Shown: in pieces, positions 42,369-54,270 of the stretch
Layout of the letters: the number at the start of each line of letters is the position of its first letter
Numbering within the stretch: position 1 is the stretch's first letter
NCBI RefSeq assembly: GCF_954871325.1
Contig: NC_088776.1
Span: 34,954,508 to 35,018,507 of the forward strand
Source: Gordionus sp. m RMFG-2023
Lineage: Eukaryota; Nematomorpha; Gordioida; Chordodea; Parachordodidae
Reading direction: 5' to 3'
Length of the DNA stretch: 64,000 nucleotides
The notes under the pieces: model-generated
What the model was told of the DNA's origin: nothing
What the model saw: only the letters and a program-made list of their open reading frames with translations
The model's database searches: none
Translations under genes and position numbers: made by a program

Positions 42369-43930
42369 ATATAGAAGGTAAGAAAACAAACATGATCCTA
42401 GATATAGGAGCATCAGTATCAATCATTTCATTAAAGACATGGAATAAAATCAACTCCAATAAAACAATTCATGATTCGGACACAAAATTAAAGACGTACG
42501 AAGGTAACGAAATCGCCATCATAGGCAGCGTGGACGTAAAAGTTCAAATAAAAGAAACCATAAAATATCTACCCTTAATAATAGTGAAAGCTGATGGACC
42601 CTCATTGGTAGGTATAAACTGGATAAAGGAATTCAGAGAATTGGTATGGAAAGAATCAATATTAGCAGGAACAGAAAACACATACGATAATAATAACAAA
42701 ACATATTATGTGGAACAAGAATTAAAAGCCCTAACGGAGAAGTACGTAACAATATTCGATAAAAAATTAGGGAAATTGAACAATATGGAAGTCCATTTGA
42801 GTATAAAAGACGACGCGATCCCAAAATTCTGCGCCCCCAGGAAAATCGCGTATGCCTTAGAAGAAAAGGTGGATGAGGAATTAATTAAATGGATTAATGA
42901 TGACATAATAGAACCCATAAAATTCTCAGAATGGGCCAGTCCTCTGGTCCCGATAGTGAAGCCCAATGGGAATATTAGGTTGTGCATAGATTACAAAATA
43001 ACTATAAATCCATGGATGACACCGGACATATACCCTATCCCCAGAATACAAGAAATATTCAACAAATTAAGAAAAGGGGAAAAGTTTTCAACCATTGATT
43101 TTTCAAATGCTTACCATCAAATAGTAATAGATTCTGATTAGAGGAAGTATTTAGCTATTAACACCCACAAAAATTTATTCCAATTTAAAAGAATGCCATT
43201 CGGAATAACCCCGGCGTCAGCAATATTTCAAAGGACCATGGATCTAATTTTCGGGAAAATGACGGGGGTAGCATAGTACATTGACGATCTAATAATTACC
43301 GGTTCTTCGGATGAAGAGCATCTAAAAAATCTAGAATTCCAACGAATGTCGGAGTTCGGTCTCAAAGCGAATTTCGAAAAGAGCAAATTCCTTAAAGAAA
43401 AAGTAAAATACCTAGGACATGTCATATCCAGCAAAGGTCTTATGCCCTCAGACGAAAAACTAGAAGCGATAAAATATGCTCCAATTCCTGAGTAAGTCAA
43501 CGAATTGCAGTCACTATTAGGACTTATGAATTACTATCATCGATTTATAAAAAAAATTTCAACAATCGCGGCACCCCTTTATGACTTATTAAAGAAAGGC
43601 AACAATTTCCAATGGACGGAAGAATGCGGATCCAGTGTTGAAATCTTAAAGAGATGTTTGACTAATCCTCCAATAATCGTTCATTTTGATCCAGGTAAAG
43701 ATATCCAACTCACTACGGATGCGTCTATGAAAGGCGTAGGAGCCGTATTGTCTCATATCGAGAAAGACGGATCCGAGAATCCCATAGGTTTTGCTTCACG
43801 GACACTATCTGCAAGGAACAATAGTGGCTCGTGCTGGGAGGTGCATATACGTTGTGGATACCTCCAAGGGCTGATGGAGAAGACACCAAGATCAAATGCG
43901 GAAGAGAACAGACATTCTCTAAGAGGAGAG
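42326..43930 (+). mobile_element. Gypsy fossil: pol part (protease, reverse transcriptase, RNase H start)
   Basis: Parts in order: an aspartic protease region with DIGASVSIIS; the reverse transcriptase entry (EWASPLVPIVKPNG, RLCIDYK, FSTIDFSNAYHQI), the catalytic YIDDLIITG, a LGHVIS-type box and LLGLMNYYHRFIKKIS; and the start of RNase H (LTTDASMKGVGAVLSH). The family is Ty3/gypsy by these motifs. It is broken and treated as a fossil. Confidence 0.9.
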
Positions 43931-43931
43931 A

Positions 43932-44173
43932 TGTTATGTTCATCATTTTTTTTTTTTTATTTTTTTTTTCTCGGAATTATCAATATTATTTTTGATTATC
44001 GATTTTTGAAATTTATCAATATTTTTCATGGAATTTATTTTTTCTCGGAATTATAAATATTATTTTTGATTATCGATTTTTCAGAAGAAAATTTATTATG
44101 ATGTAAAAAGAAAAAGAATTTGAAAAAAATATAATAAAAATATAAGACATAATAGAAATCGGAAAATATTATA
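43932..44173 (+). repeat. Right LTR of the gypsy element
   Basis: Begins TGTTATGTTCATCA like the left one and aligns along its whole length apart from the tandem run and a few substitutions. Confidence 0.92.
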
Positions 44174-44178
44174 GTTTC

Positions 44179-44970
44179 AATTTTAAAATTTTCGAGGTGT
44201 TGATATGCATTTTAACTATGACATGGAAGAAAGAAATAACAACGACAAATTATTACATTTAAAATTCGTAACTTATATATTTCGGCATACTCTTATTTAA
44301 AATTTTGTGATGACATTTGCTATTCAAAGCTGGTATTTAATTATAATTGTCACAATATGGCTTATAAAGTATATAACGTAAATTGATGATATATAATATT
44401 CATCTAAGATAGAATTAATATAATTTTGCAAATATATATTAAAGACGATGATTAGGCAGAATTTAAAAAATAAATTTTAGCATAAGTCTATTAGTAAATA
44501 TTTCACCTTACTATATTTATGTTTAAGTATATTAAGGAAAATTTTAACATGTTACAATATGATACATATACATAATATATATAAGAGTAGCCTAGATTTT
44601 GCCAAGGGGGGAGGGGTGTACAGTTATTTCGATTATATCTGTATAAATTTTATTGAAGCTCTTTAGCTACATTAATTTATGGCATTTGGCAATGTTATAT
44701 TTTTATAAAAATAATGTAGGGGTTTTCATTTTTTAATAAAAATTTTGTATTTGTTTAAAGTCCTTAACTTTTACTAATTTTCCTTCAAATTATTGTTTAT
44801 AGTGATATTTTGTAGATTTATGGTGAGGGGAAGTTTGTATTTATATTTTTTCAGGTTAAAATGATATTTACCAGTTTTTATTAACTTAATTAAAATGATA
44901 TTTAAGTGAACAGACTAATTTACCAAAAGGGAAAATATTTCATCTTGCCCCCCCCCCCCATTTTAGCCTT
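44179..44970. other. Intergenic DNA, no gene recognised
   Basis: A+T-rich with a short G-rich patch near 44606-44617 and a C-tract at about 44948-44959. No repeat ends found. Confidence 0.4.
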
Positions 44971-44976
44971 CTTCCC

Positions 44977-45264
44977 TGAAGAAGAGCGCTTGGAACACTT
45001 AATTCTAAATAAAAATTGTTCACTTTATTACTTTTTTAATCTTGTATTTATATATTTTTTACAAACTAATATTAGAATATAAAATCAAAAGGTTAAGTTA
45101 TAAAACGAAAAGCAAAACTAAAAATAAAAGTATAATTTGTATAATTTGAATATTAAATATATCAGAATTAATTTAATAAATGCGCGTTACATAAAATTTA
45201 AACATATTACTATTTAATAACCAAATATATAATATTTTAATTTATTAATTCCTATAATACAACA
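44977..45264 (-). repeat. 3' LTR of the non-coding LTR element
   Basis: Direct repeat partner of 46739-47032. They share TTGGAACACTT(A/G)ATTCTAA, AAAGGTTAAGTTATAAAACG and the TATAATATTTTAATTTATTA block. Confidence 0.85.
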
Positions 45265-46487
45265 TTCTCCCTCTTCTAAAAAGCCTTCTCATAAGTTCAT
45301 CTAAGTAGTCATAGAGAGCTTGTCGTCCAAATGGTTTATCGTTTTGGTTGTCAAGTTGTTGCATAAGTCATCTTAATCGTTGGCTTGTCCAAATCGTTAA
45401 TTGTGTTTGTACGTTGGTTTGTTTAAATCGTAAGCTTGATATCCTTATCGTAAGTTGTCCTCGTAAATCGTGATTTTGTCATGTAGCTTGCTTGTAGTAC
45501 TCAGTCGTTATTATTATCAATTTTCAAAATTGTTATTATCATCAGTCAGTCACGAATAATTAGAAATAATAATTCATCAAGTTGGATTTAAGAATAATTG
45601 AAGAATGATAAATATATAGATTGTTATATAATACTTTTAGCGTTTTCATTTTTGGCGTTTTAGTGTTTAATTTATTTTTTGCATTTTAGTGTCTCGCGCT
45701 TTAGTGTTTAATTTATTTTTATTTATATATTAATATTTTAGATCCTGAGGTTAAAATATGCAAATAAAATATTATGCACATTTCCCTTTTTTAAAAAAAG
45801 TTTAAATTTCAAACCCTTTTAAAAAAAATGTTTAAAAATAATAATTCTTAATAAGATAATTTTTAGAAAATGATATCTCTTCATCACATCTTTAAATATT
45901 TTTCTAAAATGAAGATGTTTAGTTTTTACATAACTTCTCTTTATAATACTTTTATTTGTCTTTAAAGCTTTAAATTTCAAAAACTTTTTATCACATTAAA
46001 TTTTACTTATAAGAGTTATTTTAATTTTATAATTTTCTTTAATATTTGTACTATTAACTTATTTAATCACAAATATTTCTTTAAATTCAATCATATGATT
46101 ATATCTTTTAAATCTTTTAATTCATATGTTTCTATTATATTTTAATATAGACTTAAAATTATAGTTTTATTTTTTTGTTTAGGATTTTTAATGGTTTATC
46201 TTTGTAATATTTTTTAATTATACCTAAGAATTCATCTTTAGGTAATTCAGTTCCACAATTGGTCATAAGGCTTTTTATGTATTCAAATATGCCCATTATG
46301 ATTGATTTATATTTAAGTTATTTTATTAAGTTAATTTATACCATAAGTTATGACTTTATCTCGGCATAGAATTTCAATTTATAATGACTTTTATTCTTAC
46401 GTGGATTTAGAATTATTTGTAAATCATCCTTGGTTCACTATATAGAATTCATAGCCTATCGTCCAACTACCATATTAGTTCTTGGTC

Positions 46488-46680
46488 ATCATGTAGTTAA
46501 ATATTGGTCATCACATTGGGTTAGATATTGGTAATCACATTAGGTTAGATATTGGTCATCACATTAGGTTAGGTATTGGTCATCACATTAGATTAGATAT
46601 TGGTCATCACATTAGGGTATTGGTCATCACATTAGGTTAGGTATTGGTCATCACATTAGGTTAGGTATTGGTCATCACAT
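46488..46680. repeat. 24-bp tandem repeat inside the LTR element, about 8 units
   Basis: Units of TATTGGTCATCACATTAGGT plus TAGG or TAGA, one shortened. They lie next to the 5' LTR, in what would be the leader of the transcript. Confidence 0.9.
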
Positions 46681-46738
46681 TCAAGTCCACCCGGACTCGT
46701 GGCACCATGAAGAAGAGTCCACCAGAGCCGGAGCACCA

Positions 46739-47032
46739 TGAAGAAGAGCTCTTGGAACACTTGATTCTAAAATAAAAATTGTTCACTTTATTACTTTTCT
46801 AATCTTATATTTATATATTTTTTATAAACTAATATTAGAATATAAAATCAAAAGGTTAAGTTATAAAACGAAAAGCAAAACTAAAAATAAAAGTTTAATT
46901 GGTATAATTTGAATAAGTTAAATATAACAGAATGAATTAATTTATGAATGCGTGTTACATAAAATTTAAACATATTACCATTTAATAACCAAATATATAA
47001 TATTTTAATTTATTAATTCCTACAATATAACA
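46739..47032 (-). repeat. 5' LTR of the non-coding LTR element
   Basis: Direct repeat partner of 44977-45264. On the minus strand it is followed by TGGTGCTCCGGCTCTGG, which could be the primer-binding site by position. Confidence 0.85.
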
Positions 47033-47066
47033 TTACCGTTTATGGCTAAAAATATATAAGACTACA

Positions 47067-48796
47067 CAGTGGCGTAGCCAGGATTGTATCATAGGTGAGG
47101 GGGGTTTAAAAATTTTTTTTTTGGGGGGGGGGGCTTCGCCCGCCAAACTTCTCATTTTTTTTGAACATTTAATTGCTTATATTTTTGGATTTGTTAAAAT
47201 TGTTTTATATTTTCATATAACAAAATTTTAGGGTATTTTATTATATATTTTACATTCCTTTATTTAATCATGTATATATTTTTATTAATTAAAATATTTT
47301 CAAAATGTTGATATTTTATATAATACAGATTTTAATATTAAAAATTATAATGTATAAAGACTCTATTTAAAAAAAGTAATTTTTTACAATTATATAAAAT
47401 ATGTGTAATTCTAAATAATGGTATTTAAAAAAATATGATGATATTATCTTATAAAATAATACTTTTTTTACATAAAAAAATTGATTATATAATAAACTAA
47501 TAAAATAATTTTATTGCTATTTTTTGATTTGAATTTAAAAAGAGAGATCTACTTTTCTCTGAAATTTTGCTAATTCATCTAGAATCAAATTTTAATCTAA
47601 AATAATCTCCTTATAAATATTCAATAGGGCTAATCCATTTAAACGTTTTTTTTCATCGGTTGTGTTTCTTAAATAGGTTTTTAACCTTTTTAAAGTTGAA
47701 AAAGACCTTTCATTAGTGCAGGTACTAATTGGCAAGGTAGCTAAAATAATTAATAATGTTTTGATACTAGGCAGGGAATCTAAAATGTAATTACACATGG
47801 AAAGGGCCTGCAGACTATTTTTTGGTATCAAAGAATACCCTATCCTGTCAAGATTTTTATACCAAAATTCGACATCACAAAATAACTTATCATATGAACC
47901 TACTAAATCATCAGCATAAAACTCTGAGATTTTTTTAATATCCTCTTGTGTTTCAAGTGTAATCAACAGTTTAGACTCAACCGGCAAAAGAAAATAAAAG
48001 TTTTTAAAATATAATTATGACTAATAAATCTTTCTTTTAATTGAAATAAAAATGTATCAATAAGGGGAATAAAAATGTTTATTTTATAAAAATCCTCAAT
48101 CGTAGATGCATCATGATCGATTGGATTGTCTAGAGACTACTCTAAGTTTAAAAATTTCAATTCCAAACATATTAGCAATCTCCATTACTTTTTCATATAT
48201 TTCATGAAATTTTTCATCCACATTCTCTCTGATATTTGTTAATATTTCAACAATATCCTTTGCTCTATTCATAATCTCCATTAAATCCAAATCAATTTTT
48301 TGTAGATTTTGCTAAAATCATATGTATAATTAAATAAAAAATAAATACATTGAATTGAAATTAAAAACTGTGGCTTAATAATAGCCTGCAAAAGATTTTC
48401 GGCATCTGCTGAATCTTTTTCCTTGCTTGATATATAAAATTCTAGTGTTGCGAAGACAACATCATATAGTTCAATAAAGAGTTTCACCGTCTTGTCTTTC
48501 GATGAATCTGATCGGACAAAATCTTTTTAGTTTTTTTTTAATATTTTTTGAGTCAATATCATGATACGTTTGAATAAATAACTCCCTTTTTTTGGGTGGT
48601 GTGAAATAGCTGCAACCAAAAATAAATATAAAAATAATCAAATGTGTATATCTATTATTATTTAAAAATTTAAAACATAAAAATCAAGCGTTTATTAAGA
48701 ATTTATTAAATTAAAATTAAAAAAAAAATTTTTTCATTTTTTATGAGGGGGGGGGGGGGGGGTTCACCCCCCCCTCCCCCTATGCCTACGCCACTG
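47067..48796 (-). mobile_element. hAT transposon with CAGTGGCGTAG ends, 1730 bp
   Basis: Left end CAGTGGCGTAGCCAGGA; right end reverse-complemented CAGTGGCGTAGGCATAGG. Both are followed by long G-tracts. The flanks AGACTACA (47059-47066) and AGATTACA (48797-48804) agree at 7 of 8 bases, an 8-bp hAT target duplication. The minus strand carries a transposase C-terminal half. It inserted 34 bases beyond the LTR element ending at 47032. Confidence 0.9.
47592..48530 (-). pseudogene. hAT transposase C-terminal half (52-kDa-repressor-like)
   Basis: The upper piece (about 48500-48130) reads VKLFIELYDVVFATLEFY, then IDLDLMEIMNRAKDIVEIL and FHEIYEKVMEIANMFG, the helical region before the catalytic end. 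The lower open piece (47987-47592) ends LPISTCTNERSFSTLKRLKT, then LNGLALLNIYKEI, the hAT dimerisation motif. The N-terminal zinc finger and first catalytic residues are absent from this copy, which is shorter than a full element. Stops and frame changes lie between the pieces. Confidence 0.85.
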
Positions 48797-48804
48797 AGAT
48801 TACA

Positions 48805-49592
48805 TTTATCTAAGGTAAATTCAATATAATTTTAACATACAAAAAAATTAGAAAATTTTGATGTTATTTTTATATTACAAAGAATTAAAAATTAAACCCA
48901 TTTATGGTGCTAAACTACGAAATAAAGGATGTTAAGTATATAATTTTCTCTTATATGTACTATTCTCACAAAAATCAAAAATGGATCAAATGTATCCTAT
49001 TATAAAATTCTTATTACTATTAAGAAATATATTGAAATATATTTGTAAATGAGTAAAGTTCTAATAAGATGTTTTCAAATATTATATATGTTGTCAGGTT
49101 TACTTGAAGATATTGGAATGAAAATAAATTCAAAATTAAATAATATCATGAAATATATAAAACGGAAGTCAAAACTAGATTAATTCTCATATTCTTAGAA
49201 TTTGAATATCTTTAAAACTCAAGACTTATTTTCTAAAATATCACATATATTCTTTGTATTCGAATTCATACATTATTACAGTTCGTTTAATTATCCATTT
49301 ATTTATTGGCTATATTCTTTATCATATTATTTTATATTGGGAATATTATCCATATTTATCGATTACACATGATTTATTATTAATTTTAATCTCTTCCATA
49401 TATTTTATTTGGAGGGATTCACGGTTATTTTGAGAATTATATAGGAATCAAGTTCGAAATTGGTCTATATTTACGAAAGTTATTTCATGTATGTACTTAG
49501 TATTTTTTTTCTTTTATTATTAACCATTAGTAATTAAAAAAATTTAATTTCAAATACATTAATAAAAAATGATTATTATTATATATTAGGCC
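48805..49592. other. Intergenic DNA, no gene recognised
   Basis: A+T-rich, without repeats or frames I can support. Confidence 0.4.
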
Positions 49593-49874
49593 CAATGAGA
49601 TATAATTTTATATATTAACTATTCCTTCATTTAGATGGATAGCAATACAAATCAAATCAGCTAGTTACATACAAGCTTAATTTTCCATAATAGATTGTAT
49701 TAAAATTCTATAAAAACTTCAAAAATATCAGTTTCATTTGTTTATAGAGTAATTTAAATTGGAAGCCAAAATATCGTGTTACCAGCTAACTTATATTCAA
49801 CGCCGCTTCAAAATGTATTTCAATGAATGAATTGTCAGGCCAGGTAAGTATTATATGCCATTTATCTTTCATTG
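49593..49874. mobile_element. P-type MITE, second copy, diverged
   Basis: Left end CAATGAGATATAATT with AAATCAGCTAGTTAC further in. The right end reverse-complemented starts CAATGAAAGATAAATGG and carries CATATAATACTTACCTGG, GACAATTCATTCATT and TTAGCTGGTAAC, the blocks of the MITE at 27863-28188 in order. Flanks do not match, so its target duplication has decayed. Non-coding. Confidence 0.65.
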
Positions 49875-49997
49875 TTAATATTAACCTGGTAGTTTAATTA
49901 AGCAATATACTATTAATAAAATTTGCTAGTACAATATAGTGTAAATATAAACTAGAATTATATAATTATTTATTTTTTTCTTGAAAAAATTTATTAA

Positions 49998-51429
49998 ATA
50001 TTGATTTCAATACTCCGGTAATGACGCGGGTGGGGTTTAATAGACCCCAATTTCAAATGATATCTCCAGTTATATTCATTATTTTTATTTAATATTTGGA
50101 TATAAGATAGAACTAACCTTAAACTTGATAAAATATTTATTTATTTTTATTTCTTAAGCTTAGATTAAAGATGATGAGAATAATTATAATTTGTGCCAAA
50201 ATTTTCTAAAAAAAGCTTACTTTTTTTAATTTTCAAATATTAAATTAAAAAAATAACTTATCTATCATATAATCATGATAATTCATAATAAGGATTTATT
50301 CTTCAATATTAAAAAAAATTACACCAATACATTCAAACATAAAAGAAATATAGAACATTGAAATATGTTAAATTTGACATGCAAAGCATTTATTACATAA
50401 AACATTAATGTGTTCTAAACATAAATTTATTTTAAATATTTGAAAAAAAATATTTTGTTTTTTTTATTTTGTTGGTTAGATTTAAAAATTCCAGCTAAAT
50501 ATAGATTTTCCAATAATGTATTGAATTGTGTTACATCAACTTCTTTAGTAGAACTTTCATATTGGTCAGTATAGTTATTACATATAATTTTAATTTTATC
50601 ATTGGTATGATAAATAATCTCTTCAATCATTTTTAGTGTTATGAAAAAGAAAACATTTTTCTGGAGTGTCAGCTCCTTTTCCTTATTCTTTTACTTCTGG
50701 CAGATGAATAACTAAATTTTGTTGATGAGTTCTTATTCTTTGATTAGGAAGATCCTTTTTCCACTTAGTAAACTTATTTTTTTAGCTAATTTTAAAGAGA
50801 AATATACTATGATGGATGATTTCATATTTACCTAAAGGATATTAAGTTTATTGTCCAACTAACATTTCTTCTTCATCTAATTCAGATTGTGTATCATGAT
50901 CACTATCTTATATAAAATGTTCAACCTCTCTATTAATTATATTGTCATAATCACCTCAAATAAAATGATATTACATCTTAAATAATTATATATTTAGTTT
51001 CATAATCTGCAAAAATCATTATAAATGATAAAAATAATTTGAGAAATGAGTCAGCTGGTGAAAAATAAAATAACTCCGCCAGAGAAAATCTTAACGTTTT
51101 CTTTTTCATATATCTCATTTAAAATATAAGATATTTAAATGATAATTTTATAATATAGTAGTATATATTTATAATTTTAAAAATTCAAAAAATAAAAATT
51201 TCTTAAAAAATTACAAATTTACTCTGGTGGGGTCTCACAAACCCCAATCAGCACAAAATGCTTATATCTTAAAAACTACTCGACCAAAATATATGAAATT
51301 TGGAATATAGATTCTAAGATATATTTGATGAAGCTACTGAAGAATCCAGATCATAATATTTAACCGTTTTTTGTAATATCATTTCTAGCATGCCTGGGGT
51401 TCCATAGACCTCACTAGAGTATTAAAGGG
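49998..51429 (-). mobile_element. Second piggyBac element, 5' half retained
   Basis: TTAA lies on both sides (49994-49997 and 51430-51433). The right end reverse-complemented reads CCCTTTAATACTCTAGTG; the left end is degenerate (AATACTCCGGTAATGACG a few bases in). Words GTGGGGT..AGACCCC recur inside both ends. The minus strand carries the N-terminal part of a piggyBac transposase. The C-terminal half seen in the other copy (31517-32816) is absent here. Confidence 0.75.
50427..50960 (-). pseudogene. piggyBac transposase N-terminal fragment
   Basis: An acidic N-terminus (SDHDTQSELDEEEMLV) is followed after breaks by QNLVIHLPEVK, the ADTPEKCF box and MIEEIIYHTNDKIKIICNNY, then VDVTQFNTLLENLYLAGIF. 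This is the order of the DDE_Tnp_1_7 N-terminal region. Stops interrupt it, and the catalytic aspartates downstream are missing. Confidence 0.8.
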
Positions 51430-51639
51430 TTAAATCAAATATGTATATTTATATATACACTATTGAATTAAAAATACATATTTAAAAACAAATAAGGATA
51501 AATTAAAAATTTAATTTAAAAAAATATATATATAATTTATGAAGAAAAACATAAAAAAGAATTAAAAGAAAAAAATAAAAAGAGTACATATCACACTAGA
51601 GAAGAGTAATTCTTAAAAAATTGGAATGGCGGAAATCTG

Positions 51640-52970
51640 CTGACGAAGGTAAAATCCTTCACTGTGAGATCTGTTTCATTTTTTTCCTATAATTTTAATG
51701 AAATTGAGAGCCTCACTTCCAAACATGCCTAGTATTGGTAACGATTTGTATAAACATAGTGTTGGTGAGGGCGTTTTTTTAGGATTTCTGCCTTTTCGAA
51801 GGCAGAAAATGAGAGGTTGAACTTTGCTACAAAATCGACACAGGTATAGTTCCAAGCAACGGGCGACCCTTAGTCCAAGGAATGAGGGATATGCCATTGG
51901 GGTGTATGGCGTTTTCGCATGAGAAGCCCACTGGTGTGAGGGTGGATGGAATATTAACTCTTCTTAAGGGCAGCTAGGAGAATGTTGTTGATAGTTTTAT
52001 GACGAGGTTGTCGTCCATGGGATTAAGCTTTCAATTCAATGGGCTGGCCATTGTCATTGCAATTGAAGGGAACTACAGTATCACAGCCAAGACGAAGGGC
52101 TATCGAAATACGTAGCTGTTCGCCAGTCATGAGGAGGCCAAGATTGGAAATGGGGATGGCTCCCAACCATTCATAGCCTGAGTTTGCATATAATACTAAG
52201 TTAGTGGAATTGTCCTCAAGGGCCTATTCGAAATTAGGTATTCAACGGAACAGGCAAGAGGAGCATCACAATATTTTTGAATGCTGGAGGCAGGCAGAAT
52301 GGAAGGGCAATTGCTATCCAAAAAGGTGAGGCCTGGGAAAGGTCAGGATCTAAAGGAGTGGATTCATTGTTAGTAATAGATTGAACAGCCAGAAGCGATG
52401 AGATAAAGGCTGAGAGAGAAAACTGTATCGGGGATCGGATACCAATACCACCAGACTTGCTGGGGAGGGTGGCCTGAAGCCAAGATGAATTGGGAAATTT
52501 TAAGTTTGATATATTTTCAAGGTAGCCCTTGATTTGGGTTTTATGGGAAATTAGCACATCGCTGCTTTAAAGATCGAAGAGGATCTCAGGGCGTAGAGGA
52601 TTTTAGGTCTATTGAAATAGTTTTTTTATTAAAAAAAGAATTGATGGGCGATTAGATAATTAAATAATGTGTTTAATTTAGATAAATTGTTAAAGAATTT
52701 GTTTAAAAAAGTTGGCCTTTTCACCCTCTATCGGTAATCCAAGATGTGTCATCTCTCTGTTTATGACGTGATATGTCGTGTCTAAAAGAATGGATGTAGG
52801 ATTTAGGAGGCAAATCTCACATTTAGGGAGATTGAGTGACAGTCCTATAATATGTGAGAGATTCTCGATGATGGGAGGGATGGAAGAATTGTGGATTGTG
52901 GACGAGACAAAAAAAGGGCAGTGCCTAAGGGGTCTCCCTGTTAAATTCCTTCTTGAGATTTGATTATGTT
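51640..52970 (-). mobile_element. Non-LTR retrotransposon 3' fragment
   Basis: Read on the minus strand, a piece near 52960-52680 has a QGDPLGTALF-like word and LNLPKCEICLLNPTS with MTHLGLPIEGEKANFF, the reverse transcriptase palm/thumb. Next comes LPSKSGGIGIRSPIQFSLSA with FISSLLAVQSI (52557-52234). Then WEPSPISNLGLLMTGEQLRI, SIALRLGCDTVVPFNCN and WNYTCVDFVAKFNL. This order matches the C-terminal region of a LINE group widespread in invertebrates. The YADD segment is missing and frames shift several times. It is the most G+C-rich stretch of this length here, which suggests transfer from or conservation of a different base composition. Confidence 0.8.
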
Positions 52971-54270
52971 GTTATTGTATTTTAGAAATGTAGGGCTTGA
53001 ATAACTGTGGAGAATGTATGAAGAGTATTCAAGATATTAGCTGCAAAACAAAGGAACGAAGTGTTGATGTTTTATTGTATTAAAGGCATTATTGAATCAA
53101 AATTATCTTATAATTAATGTTTATTTTAATAGGTTAATAAAGTATAAGTAAAATAGTAAAATAAGCAACAACCAAATTTTATTAAAAAGCGATAATACCA
53201 ATTTTTATTATTTATATTACTCACCCCAAATCTCACGCTCGCTTATGATCTAATATATATCATATCTCGTAACACGGAGATGCCTATCCATCTTAATTTT
53301 AAAAAAAACACATTCTACCCGGATTCTAAACCCGAATTAAAGCTAAAAATAATCTCAATATTGTGGCTGATCCATAGATGCCACTCGAAAAAAAACGATT
53401 TTATTTGTATTATAATATAACTATATGTTTTAATATCTCTCCAAGAAATAGAAGTGCAGAAAACCATTCTGTTCAACTTCACCAAACAGATATTTTAACA
53501 TTAGCCATTTAAATGAGATAACTAAATTAGTTGAACATGGACATGAGGGACTTTAACACCCAATATCACGGCTACCACGACACATTATTATTCAGACATT
53601 TCATCACATGACACTAGATAGCGTGATCCTAAATAACAACGACTTATCATGCATAATTTATAATGAAATTTTGAAAATGAATTATTTTTATTTAAATACA
53701 ATAAAATTTATTTCTTAAAATTTATTTTTCTAAAAAAACTAAAATTTTGAGAGAGTTAGGGTAAAATTTTGGACATAATTCGATTTTAAAAAACAATCCC
53801 GATCCGGATCGGGCCTAAATATAATATAATTTTTTACAAAACCTTGGCCTTGGTACATTTAAGAACTTTTAAAGGCTAATAATGTCACGCGCGTTATATT
53901 AAAAAAATTTCGAGTTTTTCAACAAATAAATCATAAAGTTCGTGTAATAAAATAAAATGTATTATTTGATTAATATAATTTGATTATATATTTATTTACA
54001 GACAAAGCGGATATATCTGAATAATTAGTTAAAAGTGTAAATTTTATATTACTACCATATAATAATTAAATAAAAATGTTTAACATATATTTATTAACGT
54101 TTAATTAGTAATTTAATTAATAACTTATTACGAAAGTAAATATGTATATTTCATGTAAGGTTTATATTCATATTGTATAATCTACCCCTTCATAATATTA
54201 TTAAGATCAGCGGTTAATCTGAGAAGTCATTTTAACCCCTTTAACATATTTAGGCTTATCAAAGTCTATG
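52971..54270. other. Intergenic DNA, no gene recognised
   Basis: A+T-rich. A fragment at about 53790-53830 (CCCGATCCGGATCGGGCC) belongs to the GGCC-rich class. The 3' untranslated region of the cupin gene should lie just below 54271. Confidence 0.4.

Larger units (their letters stand above)
40856..44173 (+). mobile_element. Ty3/gypsy LTR retrotransposon, broken fossil
   Basis: Direct long terminal repeats at 40856-41177 and 43932-44173 are flanked by the 5-bp target duplication GTTTC (40851-40855 and 44174-44178). A purine-rich tract precedes the right repeat, and a TGG-starting stretch one base after the left repeat could be the primer site. Recognised parts in order: gag-like region with zinc knuckle, protease, reverse transcriptase, start of RNase H. 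Integrase was not recognised, and at 3.3 kb it is shorter than complete family members. It has a handful of breaks. The repeats differ mainly in a short tandem expansion, so the insertion is fairly young. Confidence 0.92.
44977..47032 (-). mobile_element. Non-coding LTR retroelement (possibly copia-like), fossil
   Basis: Two direct repeats of about 290 bp (44977-45264 and 46739-47032) start TGTTGTATTATAGGAAT or TGTTATATTGTAGGAAT on the minus strand and end TCTTCTTCA. A purine tract (AGAAGAGGGAGAA) lies beside the repeat at 44977-45264, making that the 3' repeat and the element minus-strand. The flanks TTCCC and TTACC form an imperfect 5-bp target duplication. The 1.47-kb interior shows no gag or pol, so it is a non-autonomous LTR element. 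The family is uncertain. The repeats differ at a modest number of sites, so it is older than the gypsy copy. Confidence 0.82.
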
